Below are positions 1-10,532 of a DNA stretch of 64,000 nt, one piece after another. Position 1 is the first letter of the stretch. Every line of letters begins with the position of its first letter. The stretch covers positions 868,001 to 932,000 of the forward strand of contig CM035312.1 of assembly GCA_002900995.3 (NCBI GenBank). The letters are read 5' to 3'. Position numbers and translations under genes: made by a program. The notes beneath the pieces were generated by a model that worked only from the letters and a program-made list of their open reading frames with translations, did no database searches and was not told where the DNA came from. The DNA comes from Ganoderma boninense (taxonomy: Eukaryota; Basidiomycota; Agaricomycetes; Polyporales; Polyporaceae).

Positions 1-1911
1 ATTTCTTCCTTTTTGCGACCTCGACCCTCCAGGCGTCTAAGCGCAGCACTGTCCCAACATCTGCGATGAGTTCATGGCGCTCGCGAAACTTGGCGTTCGA
101 GACTAAGCGCGAGCTGTCGTCTGGACGGAGCTTCGCCACAATCTTCATGAATGATGTGCTGTCCCGACGTGCGTCCTCTTTCTCCACGAAAATGCGCCAA
201 ATTCCATCTGCCGCCGCCATCTTGAAGTGGAACATTCCGATCGCAATCTCGCATGACTGCAGGCGGTTGTATGGGGTCTTCTCCTGCTTCCGCTGGCGTT
301 TCGCAGAAATGACACGTTCGTATGTGCTGAGGTCACCATGAAAGAGCGTGATCATGTCGCTGATGTCTGTGACATGAGATGATCCTGGCCGTGAGGGGTC
401 GCCAACTCCGCTCTGTGCATACAACGCCTGGATAGCGTCGATGTTTCCGGACACCTTAGACTCATTGATATCCATCGCCTTGAAGGGCAAGAAATTGACT
501 CGTCGCAGAGGGAGCATTTCTACAGGCTCTGGATCACGAAGATCTGAAAGAAGCTGCTTAAAGTAAGGGGGGCCATGGTCGCATAGAGTCCGCACAAACA
601 TCCATTTGCGAAAAAGGCCGCGACGACTGAGAACACCGGATGGAGTAGGGGGTTGTGGGTGAAGATCGAGAAGACGATGGATGGTAGCCTCCGCATTGAA
701 CGGCCTTGGATCAGATGCGCGGGGATTATGTTCAGAGCGATCCCAGACGACCTCCGAGCAGCGAAGGTCTTCCAAAGTGATGGAGGGATCAAGACAAAAC
801 AGCGCACCCGACGTAAGATGCATCAAACCCTCTTTCGACCCCTCAACAGTGGGAACGAGGGTGGTGTTCTCTGCATCGAAGTTGTCGTAGCCATATGACG
901 TGAGAAGAGACTGGCCAATGTCGACGAGGGCATGCTCGCTATGCGCGGCCAAGGAGTTGAGAGCCCGATGTACGGATGTGAGAGAGATAGAGAGGCCCAT
1001 GTGAGCGAGGACCTTGACGAGCTTCTCCGGGGCGTTGCACGAATGGAGAAAGATCCCGAAGGTGCTTTGAAGCGTGTTGCAATGCTGGTCTCGGTGATGC
1101 ATTATAATACTGATGATAACGACAGCTTTCTGAACCAGACAGCTATGATCAGGATAACGGACAGTAGGAACGCTGGAGAGTAAATACTCACAATGTCCCT
1201 CAATGAGTCCTGAAGCTCTCGAAGCTTTCTAAGCGACTTAGGCTTATTAGGAAGAGAAGAATGCTTCCCGTGTGAGGGATCATCCTCCCTTGGCAAATCG
1301 CCCACCATCTCCCAAAGCGCAGCATCCTCAACCTCGTCGTCCTCAAGCTCGTCCCCGCTCTCCTTATCCGCTCCATCCGTCGCCATGGGGAGCTCGTCTT
1401 TGGGCGATGGAGAACCACTAAGGAGGGTTCTCACCAGGGACCAGAGCTCGGGCTCAGTCCGCGCGATCTGAGTGGCCATATCTTCCATTCGAAAGTCTTG
1501 AAGTTGGTCAGGGCGCGCTCGTGTCGCACTAAAGTGCCAGCCGCACTCGGGATTTGTGAGACGCGCGATTGCATCTGAATGGCGGTTTGACATTAGCTCG
1601 TGGGCCCATTTGAGGGCAGCCGGCGCGGTGGGAGGATGATACAGGAAAGCCGAGAGAATACTAGGTGTCGAACTGATGAGATCTTGATACCAGTACTCCG
1701 AGGGGTCGTTGCAGTATCCAAACACGAGCACAGAGGAGAGAAGGTCGGGGATAGTGACGCGTATTGATTGCAGATAGCGCAGTACAGGAAAGATCTCAGC
1801 AGCACGGAGCGCGTCCATGTTCGAACACAAGTTTGAAAGAGCGCTTGTGTGGCAGCCGAGGCGTTCAGTATGCCCAGTTATAAGCGAGGGAGAAAATAAC
1901 CGAATAATCAA
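1..1911 (-). CDS. DUF6589 family protein, partial (C-terminus beyond left edge)
   Basis: Two exons are visible, 1911..1192 and 1129..1, separated by a phase-0 GT-AG intron (1130-1191). The reading frame is open to the window edge, so the C-terminus is missing. The translation matches the Agaricomycete DUF6589 family as I know it: an N-terminal helical part, an acidic linker (about residues 190-220), then blocks such as FLHSCNAPEK, HMGLSIS, YDNFD and HLTSGALF, and an FHGDLS motif followed by RLQ and MFHFKMAAAD blocks. No function is established for the family. It is multicopy in many mushroom genomes and may derive from mobile elements, which is inference. The start is uncertain: an internal Met near 1820 is equally possible, and an upstream exon cannot be excluded. 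The 5' end faces the acid phosphatase gene across 300 bp. Confidence 0.75.
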
Positions 1912-2040
1912 AAATGCATTGATGGCGGGGGGAGCGTCGACAGGTTCTGGCGCCTGTGCTCCGGGCTCCGATTGTTTACCAATATTTGGTGCCAGCCGCT
2001 GTTGAGGGTTGAGAGGAAATAAGGTTCATAGATTTAACAA

Positions 2041-2046
2041 CACGTG
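2041..2046. promoter_or_regulatory. CACGTG E-box in divergent promoter
   Basis: A palindromic CACGTG lies 166 bp upstream of the acid phosphatase ATG, in the 300 bp between it and the DUF6589 gene (1912-2211). bHLH factors of the Pho4/Cbf1 type bind this hexamer in fungi. Control of a phosphatase by such a site is plausible but is inference. I see nothing else distinctive in this gap. Confidence 0.4.
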
Positions 2047-2211
2047 ATTAATGCGGTCCAGACACTATTAGACGATCTACTTGAATCCCCCCTCCCTGGA
2101 ATCGCCTCTCAACCCGAAGCAGCGGTGGGACGGAGCCTGGACCTCCCCCGCCTTTCTACGACCCTCACGCGATACCCCAGTTCTCTACCTCTGAGGGCCG
2201 CTCTGGGTTGG

Positions 2212-4436
2212 ATGTCCTCGCGACGCTTCGCCCTCCTTGCTGCATTACTACCGCTGTTTTACGGAGCCCTATTTATACAAACGCGCGCGCACGATATTAG
2301 AAGCTCGGACTCCCGGTCAAGCGCGGGTTTCATGGAAGGCAGCGGTTTAGCCGGGAACACTGTGACAAGGGGCCATGTGCCCTTGGACGTCGATGGGTAT
2401 CCTGTGGCCCCCGCGGAGCTCGAGTTGGAGCAGGTTCACATCTACGTTCGGCACGGTATGTCCGTCATTACTTCCATGATACACCTTCCGAGGAATTTAT
2501 CTCCGTCCCTTTTCTTCTGTGCGAAAACAGGCGAACGCACACCAGTCGGTATTCGTATGGCTGGACCTCCCGCCAACATCCCAGAGGACTGGATGTTCTG
2601 CAATACCGCGCGCCAATTCCACGCTGCAGTTGCCAGTGTAAGTTCCGACGGTGGGACAACACCCTTCCCGGCAGGATGGAAACCGGAGGAATTGCGCATA
2701 CGCCGTGTCGTAGAACGAGGGGATGGTTCTGCTGTAGTGGGTCAGTGGTGAGTACCTGTCTCGCTCGTCTTCCTGGTGCTTAGGATGGCTCATTAAGTGT
2801 CCTACTAGTCTATTGGGTGAGCTCACGGACACCGGACGAGAGGTGAGTGCACCAGATTGCAGAAACGTCCTAATGCTCACATTATAAATAGTCGACGTAC
2901 AATCTCGGGAGTGGCCTTAGGAAGCTTTACATTGAAAGGTTAGCTCTTTGCTTATTCTCAGTCCGAAATTAACCATACGTTGACATTTGTGGCGAAGACT
3001 GAAGTTCCTACCTGATGTCGTCCGCTCTAATGACGAAATATACTTGCGCTCAACGAACGTGCCGCGTACTATTGAATCGCTACAACAGGTTGTTCATGGG
3101 TTGTACCCTGTGTCCAAGTCGGCGCCTGATTTTACGCCGCACCTCAGAATTAGGTGAGTTCTGCATGTCTATATGCAGGTGAGTTTCCCGGTTGAATATA
3201 TATTGACCTAACCCGCGCCACCTAGGAATGGAAGGGATGAGAACCTCTTCGGAAATACCATGGCATGCAAGCGGCTTGAGATCCTGGAGGTCGGGTTTGC
3301 GCAAGGTAACCTTCGATGCATGTTTCCGTTAATTGACTTAGCTTATGGGCTGGCTTGTCTCTAGCTGCTGCCGCTATATGGAACACGACTCTGGAGCCTC
3401 TGGACAAGAAATTGTCCAAATATATCGGGGGCAACCCGATCCGCCTGGATGGAAAGCCACGGGCTTCCGGCATTTTAGACACGGTACGGTTTCAGTGACT
3501 TTGCGATTCATGACCGCTGTGCGCTCAACTGGACGACAGATTCGCGCCGCTGAGGCACATGACGTGAAGTTCCCATCTGAATTCAAGGAGGATGGTGTCC
3601 TGGATACAATTGTGCGTTCAAATGATTATGCTCTACGGGACTCTCTATGAAACTCTCTACTTACCGACTGATGTCTCCTTCGCAGGAAAAAGCTGTTGTC
3701 GCAGAATGGTTCGCAGGGTGTGAGACGCCCAATTTATTCATTACATGGGTGCATTAGATCCTCACATGGTCTTGACCTTAACGCGGTGGACTAGACCGCA
3801 CTGAGGAAGTTCGCAGGTTAGGTATGGGCCGACTGCTCAGCGATTTGACGCAGAAGATGCAGGCCAAATCAGAGGATGGCGGCGCCGATCCCACCAAGAT
3901 TCTCATTCACGCCACCCACGACACCTGCCTTGCCGGCTTGGCAAGCACGTTAGAAGTATTTGATGAAAAGTACGTGCAGCCATTTTATGTGTGTGGTGTA
4001 CATGCTTACGTTCCCTTCTCACTAGGTGGCCTGCCTTCACCGCGACTGTTACATTTGAACTGTTCAAGAAGCGGCAACAAGCAGCTGCGCCCAGTTCAGT
4101 GTGGCAGAACGTCCTCTCACTCCTTCCGAACTCGACCTCCGAACACTGTTCGTGTAGCCTCCTTAATGCCCTATTCTACTTAGACTGACAACTGTTCCAG
4201 ACGTCCGCGTGCGATATCAGAACGAGAACAAACCTCTCCCATTCTGTGGGGCGGAAGGGAAGCACCTTCCTGGTCACCCAGAGTTCTGCACGTTTGCCGC
4301 GTTCCGCGAACGAGTGAAGCAGCTAACACCGTCTGACTGGGAGAAGGAGTGCTCATATTCCTCCGGAAATAAGACGAAAGACCTTGAAGAGGTTCAAGCT
4401 GCAGCGGCACTGACCATTCCTCGTCCAGAGCAGTAA
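2212..4436 (+). CDS. Histidine acid phosphatase (PXYLP1/phytase-type branch 2 HAP), membrane-anchored
   Basis: Twelve exons give 511 aa: 2212-2455, 2531-2747, 2809-2842, 2892-2938, 2998-3153, 3226-3305, 3365-3483, 3540-3611, 3686-3719, 3795-3969, 4026-4147, 4201-4436. The family hydrolyses phosphomonoesters through a phosphohistidine intermediate. The catalytic RHGERTP motif (about residues 80-86) is assembled across intron 1, and the HATHD proton-donor motif lies near residue 373. Other family blocks are GELTDTGRE, RNGRDENLF and WPAFTA. A single hydrophobic segment at residues 6-23 suggests a signal anchor or signal peptide, so the enzyme is probably luminal or extracellular. The ATG at 2212 was chosen because it begins this segment; an in-frame ATG further upstream adds no recognisable sequence. 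The substrate (inositol phosphates, phosphoxylose or general) cannot be told from sequence. Confidence 0.9.
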
Positions 4437-4985
4437 CGCTGGTGCTTTATGACGATTTTTACCTTCCTCTCCACGCCGCAGCGCGGCTGCTAGACGTGTT
4501 CCAATCGACGTTCAGACTTCCTCGGACGACCTGACGCGTTCGTGCTATCTAATAATGTAATGAACGATAGATACTTGGTTTTTTATGACTTCTTTTCACC
4601 GGGGTGAGCGCGCTAACACCACTTCTGGAGAGCGATCGCTGGAGGCTGGAGCTGACGCTGAACTCTTCTTACCGACCACCGATTCCTCCAACCCCGTTGG
4701 ACGCTGGTAAGTCCGCTCGCTGATTCGCCTGGTGCCCGCCACGGGGTTTGGGATACTCAGCCCTGCTTACTCTTGACTCCTCGGCGTCTGGACACGCGAG
4801 AGACCGCGCGATCGGTAGATGGTCGCTAACGGTCATTGGCGGCCCGCAGCGAAAGCGCCCCCCCACATCCCACCGCTAAAGCAGACCCCCATGACGTTAA
4901 GAAGGGCGGGTGATGCGTGCCCACCCTCCCGCTGCCCCCTTGACCGCCTTGCTCTCTGTTAGGCAGCTCTGCGCCCTCTGCGAAC
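4437..4985. other. Intergenic, phosphatase to acyl-CoA ligase
   Basis: Holds the 3' end of the phosphatase gene and the promoter of the acyl-CoA ligase. I see no ORF with family similarity and no RNA gene. Confidence 0.6.
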
Positions 4986-7860
4986 ATGCACAAGGCTCCA
5001 GCACGCGCCCGTCTCGCGCTGCGCCGTCTCTCAACACGCCCTACAGCTACCACCAATTCCCATGCACCTCAAGCTGGGCCGCTGACGCTCTCGGAAGTCG
5101 CAGGGCCCACGCACCCGCCGCTCGTCGAGAAGACCCTCCCGGCGTACTTCCGCGACGACGTCCAGCGCGTGCACGGCTCGCGCCCCGCCCTTGTCGTGCG
5201 CAAGGAGGGGCCGCGGCCGTTCGGGGGCCCGCGCGGACGCAACCTCGGGGACGCGCCGCACCTCGCGTGGGACTTCGGGGAGTTCGACCGGCACATACAG
5301 GCCCTGGCGCGGGGGCTGCTGGGCATGGGTGTGAAGAAGGGGGATAGGGTCGGGGTGATCATGGGCAACAACAGGTGCGTCGCGGGTCTCGGCTCCTGCG
5401 GTGGTGTGCGGGCGAAGGTTGGGGGTCCATGGGGGCGGGGATTGGACTGAATGCAGCGAGTTGACTGTTGTTGGTTGTGCGTGGGGTGGACAGCGCGTAT
5501 GCGTGTTTGCAGTGGGCGTGTGCGAGCATCGGGGCGATCCTGGTCACGCTCAACCCGGCGTACAGGCTGCCTGAGCTGGTGAGTGCTAGTTCGGTTCTTC
5601 GGTGAGGGTCAGGACGTCAGTCGAGTCGTGAGGCTTGGATGCGAACACCGAATCCCGACTCGGCTCTAAGGGCTCAGGGAGGGGCAAAACGCCCCCGGCC
5701 TGTTCTCATACATAGTCCATACGTCATCGTCATCCGGCCTACTGGGACTTAGGCTTCGCTTCTAAGGAGCAACACACAGCTGACGGATATTCGAACAGAT
5801 AAAGACCCTCAACCTTGTCGAAGCCTCCCACCTTTTCGTCGTCCCGCATCTCCGGACGTCCGCATACGTGCGCACGCTCTGCGAAGCCTTCCCCGCGCTC
5901 GCAAACTCGGCTCCAGGTGACATACAGGAGGCCGCACTCCCCGAGCTGAAGAACCTCGTCGTGGTGGACAACACCGGGGACTTCAAGCGCTTCCAGGAGG
6001 AGATTGCGGACGTTCGGCCCGCCATTGACTTCCGCGAGGTGCTCGTGTGGCGGGAAGACGGTGCGGAGAAACGGAGGGTCGAGGAGCTCACGGCCGGGCT
6101 GGACAATGAGGAGGTCATTAATATGCAATTCACGAGGTTCGGCTGTCTTCTCTTTTCATTTGTCGCGGAAGCATGTTGACCGTTGAGTTCCAGTGGGACG
6201 ACTGGCGCGCCGAAGGCCGTCTCGTTGACGCACCGGAACCTGCTGAACAATGGTCTGGCAATTGGGCGTTGTATGCGCCTAACTGAGGATGATGTCCTCT
6301 GTATGTGCCCTGGTTTATTTTTGAGGCCGGAGTTGAGCTCACGATCGCACTTTCGCAGGCAATGTCCCGCCATTATTTCATTGCTTTGATAAGTAGACCT
6401 TTTGGAAACTCTTCATGGAGTCTCCTCAAACTAATAATAATTGATCATATACGTCTCGTTCTAGGCAATCTCGCTGCATGGACCCATGGCGCATGTATCG
6501 TATACCCCGCCGAAACCTTTGATCCCCCCTCGATCGTGGATGCTGTCACCGAGGAACGCTGCACAGCGCTACATGGCGTCCCAACCCATTTCCTTGGCGT
6601 CCTGGCGGAGGTACAGCGGAGGCGAGAAGAGGGCCAGACGGTTGACGTTCGAAGCCTCCGGTGGGTTGATCACATTACAATCCACGTCGTACGCTGACTG
6701 ACTGAGTTCCCCATTTGAAGGACGGGCATAGCAGCTGGATCTCCAATACCCACAGAGCTTATGAAGCAGCTCATCGAGAGGCTGAACCTAACGGAGCTAA
6801 CTGTCGCTTATGGCATGAGTACGTGCTTGAATGGTTCCGTGCTGGACAGACTCTCATTCCGTTCTTCCAGCGGAGACGAGGTGTGCATGACAGTCGCAAG
6901 GGTTTCTGACTTTGTGGTTCATCCATGTCCGTTCATAGTCCAGTGACCTTCCAAAGCGTCACGAACGACCCCGTGATCAAGCGTATCCGGACCGTGGGTC
7001 AGATCCTGCCCCACGTGCGGGCGAAGCTCGTGGACCCCGAGGGGAACGTCGTGCCCATCGGCAAGCCCGGAGAACTCCTTACCGCCGGGTACGTCTTGCA
7101 GAAGGGCTACTGGAACGACAAGGAACAGACGGAGCGTGTCATGAAACGCGATGCGGATGGCACGCTGTGGATGCACACGGGGGACGAAGGCATCATGGAC
7201 GAGGAAGGATACCTTCGAAGTGCGTGGTTCGCGAATACACGGTGCCGAGGAACACTAACTGACGTGAGTTGGCAGTCGTGGGCAGGATCAAGGACATCAT
7301 CATCCGAGGTGGCGAGGTGCGTGTTGATACATTGAGACATCGTGTGCGTTGGGGCAATGAGTGGTGCTGACGCTCTCCGGTGGCTTGGTGTCTCTGTGGC
7401 GTGCAGAACCTCTTCCCGGTGCAAATTGAGAACGTCCTGACCGTGCAGCCCGAAATCCGCGAGGCGGCCGTCGTGTCTGTCTCTGACGAGAAGTACGGGG
7501 AAGTCGTGGGCGCGTGGATTGTGCGGGAAGGGAACGAGAGCATGTCGAAGGAAGATGTGAGACGTGTCGTCGTGGAGGGCATGAACCCACAGGTGCGTCC
7601 GCCGACGACAGCTAGGCGTGTGTGTGTCCGCAGCTGATGGTGGCATTTGGTATCGGGTGCCATTGCATGACGTTGGTGGCGTACCTTGACAATGACATCA
7701 CTAGAACGCTCCGGCTTGGGTATGGTTCGTAGGCGAGGACGGGACGCCTGAGGAGCTCCCAAAGACGGCGAGCGGCAAGGTCCAGAAGCACATTCTGAGG
7801 GAGTGGTCGAAGGACCTCTCGCGCAAGGGGGTTGGAGCGGTCGGGCGAGCCTCGTCGTGA
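4986..7860 (+). CDS. Acyl-CoA synthetase, ACSF2-type, probably mitochondrial
   Basis: Twelve exons give 642 aa: 4986-5374, 5494-5578, 5799-6136, 6194-6300, 6359-6388, 6453-6660, 6721-6818, 6871-6880, 6939-7219, 7276-7316, 7407-7592, 7705-7860. It should activate medium- to long-chain fatty acids with ATP and CoA. The AMP-binding signature [15 protein letters not shown] is at about residues 271-285, the adenine-binding block [11 protein letters not shown] near 418, the hinge [13 protein letters not shown] near 515-530, and the catalytic Lys block [11 protein letters not shown] near 610. The N-terminus is rich in Arg, Ala and Ser and poor in acidic residues, as in a mitochondrial presequence. 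Two splicing features are odd: intron 6389-6452 has AT-AC ends, and exon 6871-6880 is a 10-nt microexon. Both are required to keep the conserved peptide in frame. Confidence 0.9.
6389..6452 (+). other. AT-AC intron in acyl-CoA ligase gene
   Basis: This 64-nt intron starts ATAAGTAG and ends CATATAC, with a CTAAT branch-like motif about 20 nt before the end. Removing exactly this stretch joins TTT-G to GT-CTC and restores the family peptide LFHCFGLVLGNL. No GT-AG or GC-AG pair in the vicinity gives an open, conserved reading. The donor matches the U1 consensus apart from A at +1, so it looks like a U2-dependent AT-AC intron rather than a U12 one. Confidence 0.75.
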
Positions 7861-8527
7861 GGTCGGTAGTGAAACCTCCTGGACGAGGTGAGGATGGGAT
7901 CTACGTAACCTGGGATCGAGAGGCGGTTCTTGTATGTACTTATCGTGAAGTATACCACCACAGATTCAGACAATGACGTTAGTAGGGCAAGATATGCAGT
8001 AGTATACAGTGCAGGCGGGGAATATTCGAGGGTTTGTGCAGGAGACGGGGATGAGGTAACGAGGTGTGTTGCGCCGATCTTCTCGTCGGGAAACGGGGTG
8101 CTGATAACATGCCCGATGACGCACTCGCTCGTCGGCCTGTGCCTGCTCGCCCTCGCTTTCGCGGCAAAACCACGCAGAAAACTCGTGGCCTTCGCCGCAA
8201 TAGGAAGGAGCGCGTCGCGTCACAGGTCACGACCGTGTCGCGCTCATACCAATTTGGGCAAAACGCGAGCGCCTGCTCCCGCGGCAGGGCAGCAGCCGTC
8301 CAGCCGAGAGGGCAAAAGCGAGTCCTATGATGTCACGGCCCGGGGGCGAGTGAGCGGACGACCAAGGACTGAGATTGCTTCCTCGAGGGTGGCGCCCTTT
8401 GACAGCCAGATAAAGATCAGCCAAGGCCCCCACCGTCGCTTTTCAGTCCTGCATACCTTGCTCTCCGCACTCAACACCCCCCACCATCGTCTGACCCAAC
8501 AAACTCCACCCCTGCCCGCCGCCCAAC
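7861..8527. other. Intergenic, acyl-CoA ligase to dehydrogenase
   Basis: 667 bp with pyrimidine-rich sequence close to the dehydrogenase start, as is usual in fungal promoters. The open frames across it show no family similarity I recognise. Confidence 0.5.
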
Positions 8528-10058
8528 ATGCCTGAAGGAACAATGAAGGCCCTCTACTACAGCGCTGTGCGTCTTACGTCTCTCCTTTCTGCTGCCGCGT
8601 GGACGCCACACCCCATCTAACCTGATCCGTGGTCCAGCCTCAGAAGTTTGACATCAGAGAGGTCCCCATTCCCAAGTGCGGGGACGACGATCTCCTTCTC
8701 AAGGGTACCGTACCAGTCCACTAATTCCAACGTCATCGCTTTTCACGGACTTAAGCCCGCCCTCTCTTCCCCGCATGACCATCATTGACCGCATATAGTC
8801 ACCCTCTGTGGCGTGTGCGGTACAGATGCACACATCCACGACGGAGAATTCATCGCCAAGTTTCCCGTGAGTCTCCATGATCGTTATCTCCGTGCATCAT
8901 TCATTGGCGCCATGGGTGCATTATGACCGCGCGGCGGCAGCAACCTTACTTACGTCTATGCCCTTCCCCCGCAGCTCATTCCGGGCCATGAAGCGATCGG
9001 CCGTGTCGTCGAGAAGGGCAAGAATGTCAAGAACTTCGAGATCGGTGACCGTGTCGTCGCAGACGTCGGTATCTCCGTAAGTCCGTCACCTTACCAGTTC
9101 CGACAAGTACGCACCCCCACATGTACTCACGACGATCTCGTTCTCCGCTACATAGTGCGACAACTGCTTCTACTGCAGGCGGGGCGAGCCCGTTCTCTGC
9201 GAAAACTTCCACGCACGCGGCGTCACCCTCGACGGCGGCTTCGCAGAATACATCGTCTACCACCAACGCAAGTGCTACGTGATCAAGAACATCACCGACG
9301 AGGAGGCGACTCTCCTCGAGCCTGCAGCATGCGCACTGCATGGCCTCGATAAGCTCAACCCTCCAGTCGGCGTTGAAGTCCTTCTCCTGGGTGCCGGCCC
9401 GACAGGCCTGATCCTTGCGCAGCTGCTTAAGCTCAACGGCGCGCACCGTGTCGTCCTCGCCGCGAACAAGGGTATCAAGATGGACATCGCGAAGCAGCTC
9501 GGCGCTGCGGACGAGTACATCGAGCTCGACAGGCAGAACCCCGGCCCGCAGTGGGAGCAATTGAGGAAAGACAACCCGTACGGGTTCGACATTGTGGTTG
9601 AGGCCACTGGTGTGGAGAAGCTGGCGAACGAGTCGATTAACTATGTCCGCCGAGGAGGCACGATCATGATCTATGGCGTGTACGAGAACAAGGCGTTGAT
9701 CCACTGGCCGCCTTCGAAGATCTTCGGAGATGAGATAAAGGTGAGTATATGCGCGGTCGTGGAGCGACAACGTGAAATGGCTGCTGTCCAGACATTAACG
9801 GAGTCCTATCGCTAGATCATCGGTTCCTTCTCACAAGCGTTCTGCTTCCCGCGTGCTGTGGCTTACCTCGATGGTGGCAAGATTAACCTGAAGGGCATGG
9901 TGAGTCGCGTTTACGTGACTTTAGCTCAGGGCCACGTCGACGATGCTCACCCGATCATGTTTGCGTAGGTTACAGACGTGTTCAAGCTCGAGGACTACCA
10001 GGCCGCCCTCGACAAGATGAGCAGCCGTGGGGCGCTCAAGATCGCCATTAAGCCTTGA
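8528..10058 (+). CDS. Zinc-dependent polyol dehydrogenase (D-arabinitol dehydrogenase type)
   Basis: Seven exons give 344 aa: 8528-8566, 8638-8704, 8799-8866, 8975-9076, 9156-9740, 9816-9899, 9969-10058. It is a medium-chain dehydrogenase/reductase. Catalytic-zinc ligands lie in LCGVCGTD and IPGHEAIG. The structural-zinc cluster follows the spacing C-x2-C-x2-C-x7-C in [15 protein letters not shown]. The Rossmann motif is GAGPTG. The overall pattern resembles the ARD1-type arabinitol dehydrogenase of rust fungi, which interconverts D-arabinitol and a ketopentose. Sorbitol, xylitol or threonine dehydrogenase remain possible. The residues after the second beta strand do not clearly settle NAD versus NADP. 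The length is normal for the family, and all introns are short GT-AG. Confidence 0.85.
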
Positions 10059-10532
10059 GCTCGACAGGGCCTTGTAGTCGTGCCCAACAAGCATGTGGAC
10101 TCTTCCTGTCGTAATAGTAGTGTACGTTTCTAGGAGCATAGCACGCTGTATTAGTACACGTTTACCCACTGTATGACTGTATGGCAAACAACGCGGATAC
10201 CCTTGAAAGCATGTTGGACAGCTCGCGCGTACAATTGCGATGTCGATGTCGATTGCGATTGGGTTAAGTTTGAGTAAGCGTTGGCAACGACGTCGATTAT
10301 ACTACGGTCCAAGACCAAGAAGGGTCTGTGCATTGTGTACGTACGACAGCGGAGTGTGAATCCAGGGACAATGTGCGGCGGGGAATGGGGGTATACAAAC
10401 AAACACGGTGATGGAAGTGCATTATAGTGCGCACCGAGAGGCACCGACGGGGCGAGGTCCCGGCGGTAGGCCTGTAGACTGGACAGGGTCCTGGCAGGGG
10501 CCGAAATCGAGGAGATAGAGAGCATCGAGCCC
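10059..10532. other. Convergent 3' intergenic region
   Basis: 474 bp between the stop codons of the dehydrogenase (+) and the DUF155 gene (-). It presumably holds both 3' untranslated regions. No ORF or RNA gene is supported. Confidence 0.5.
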
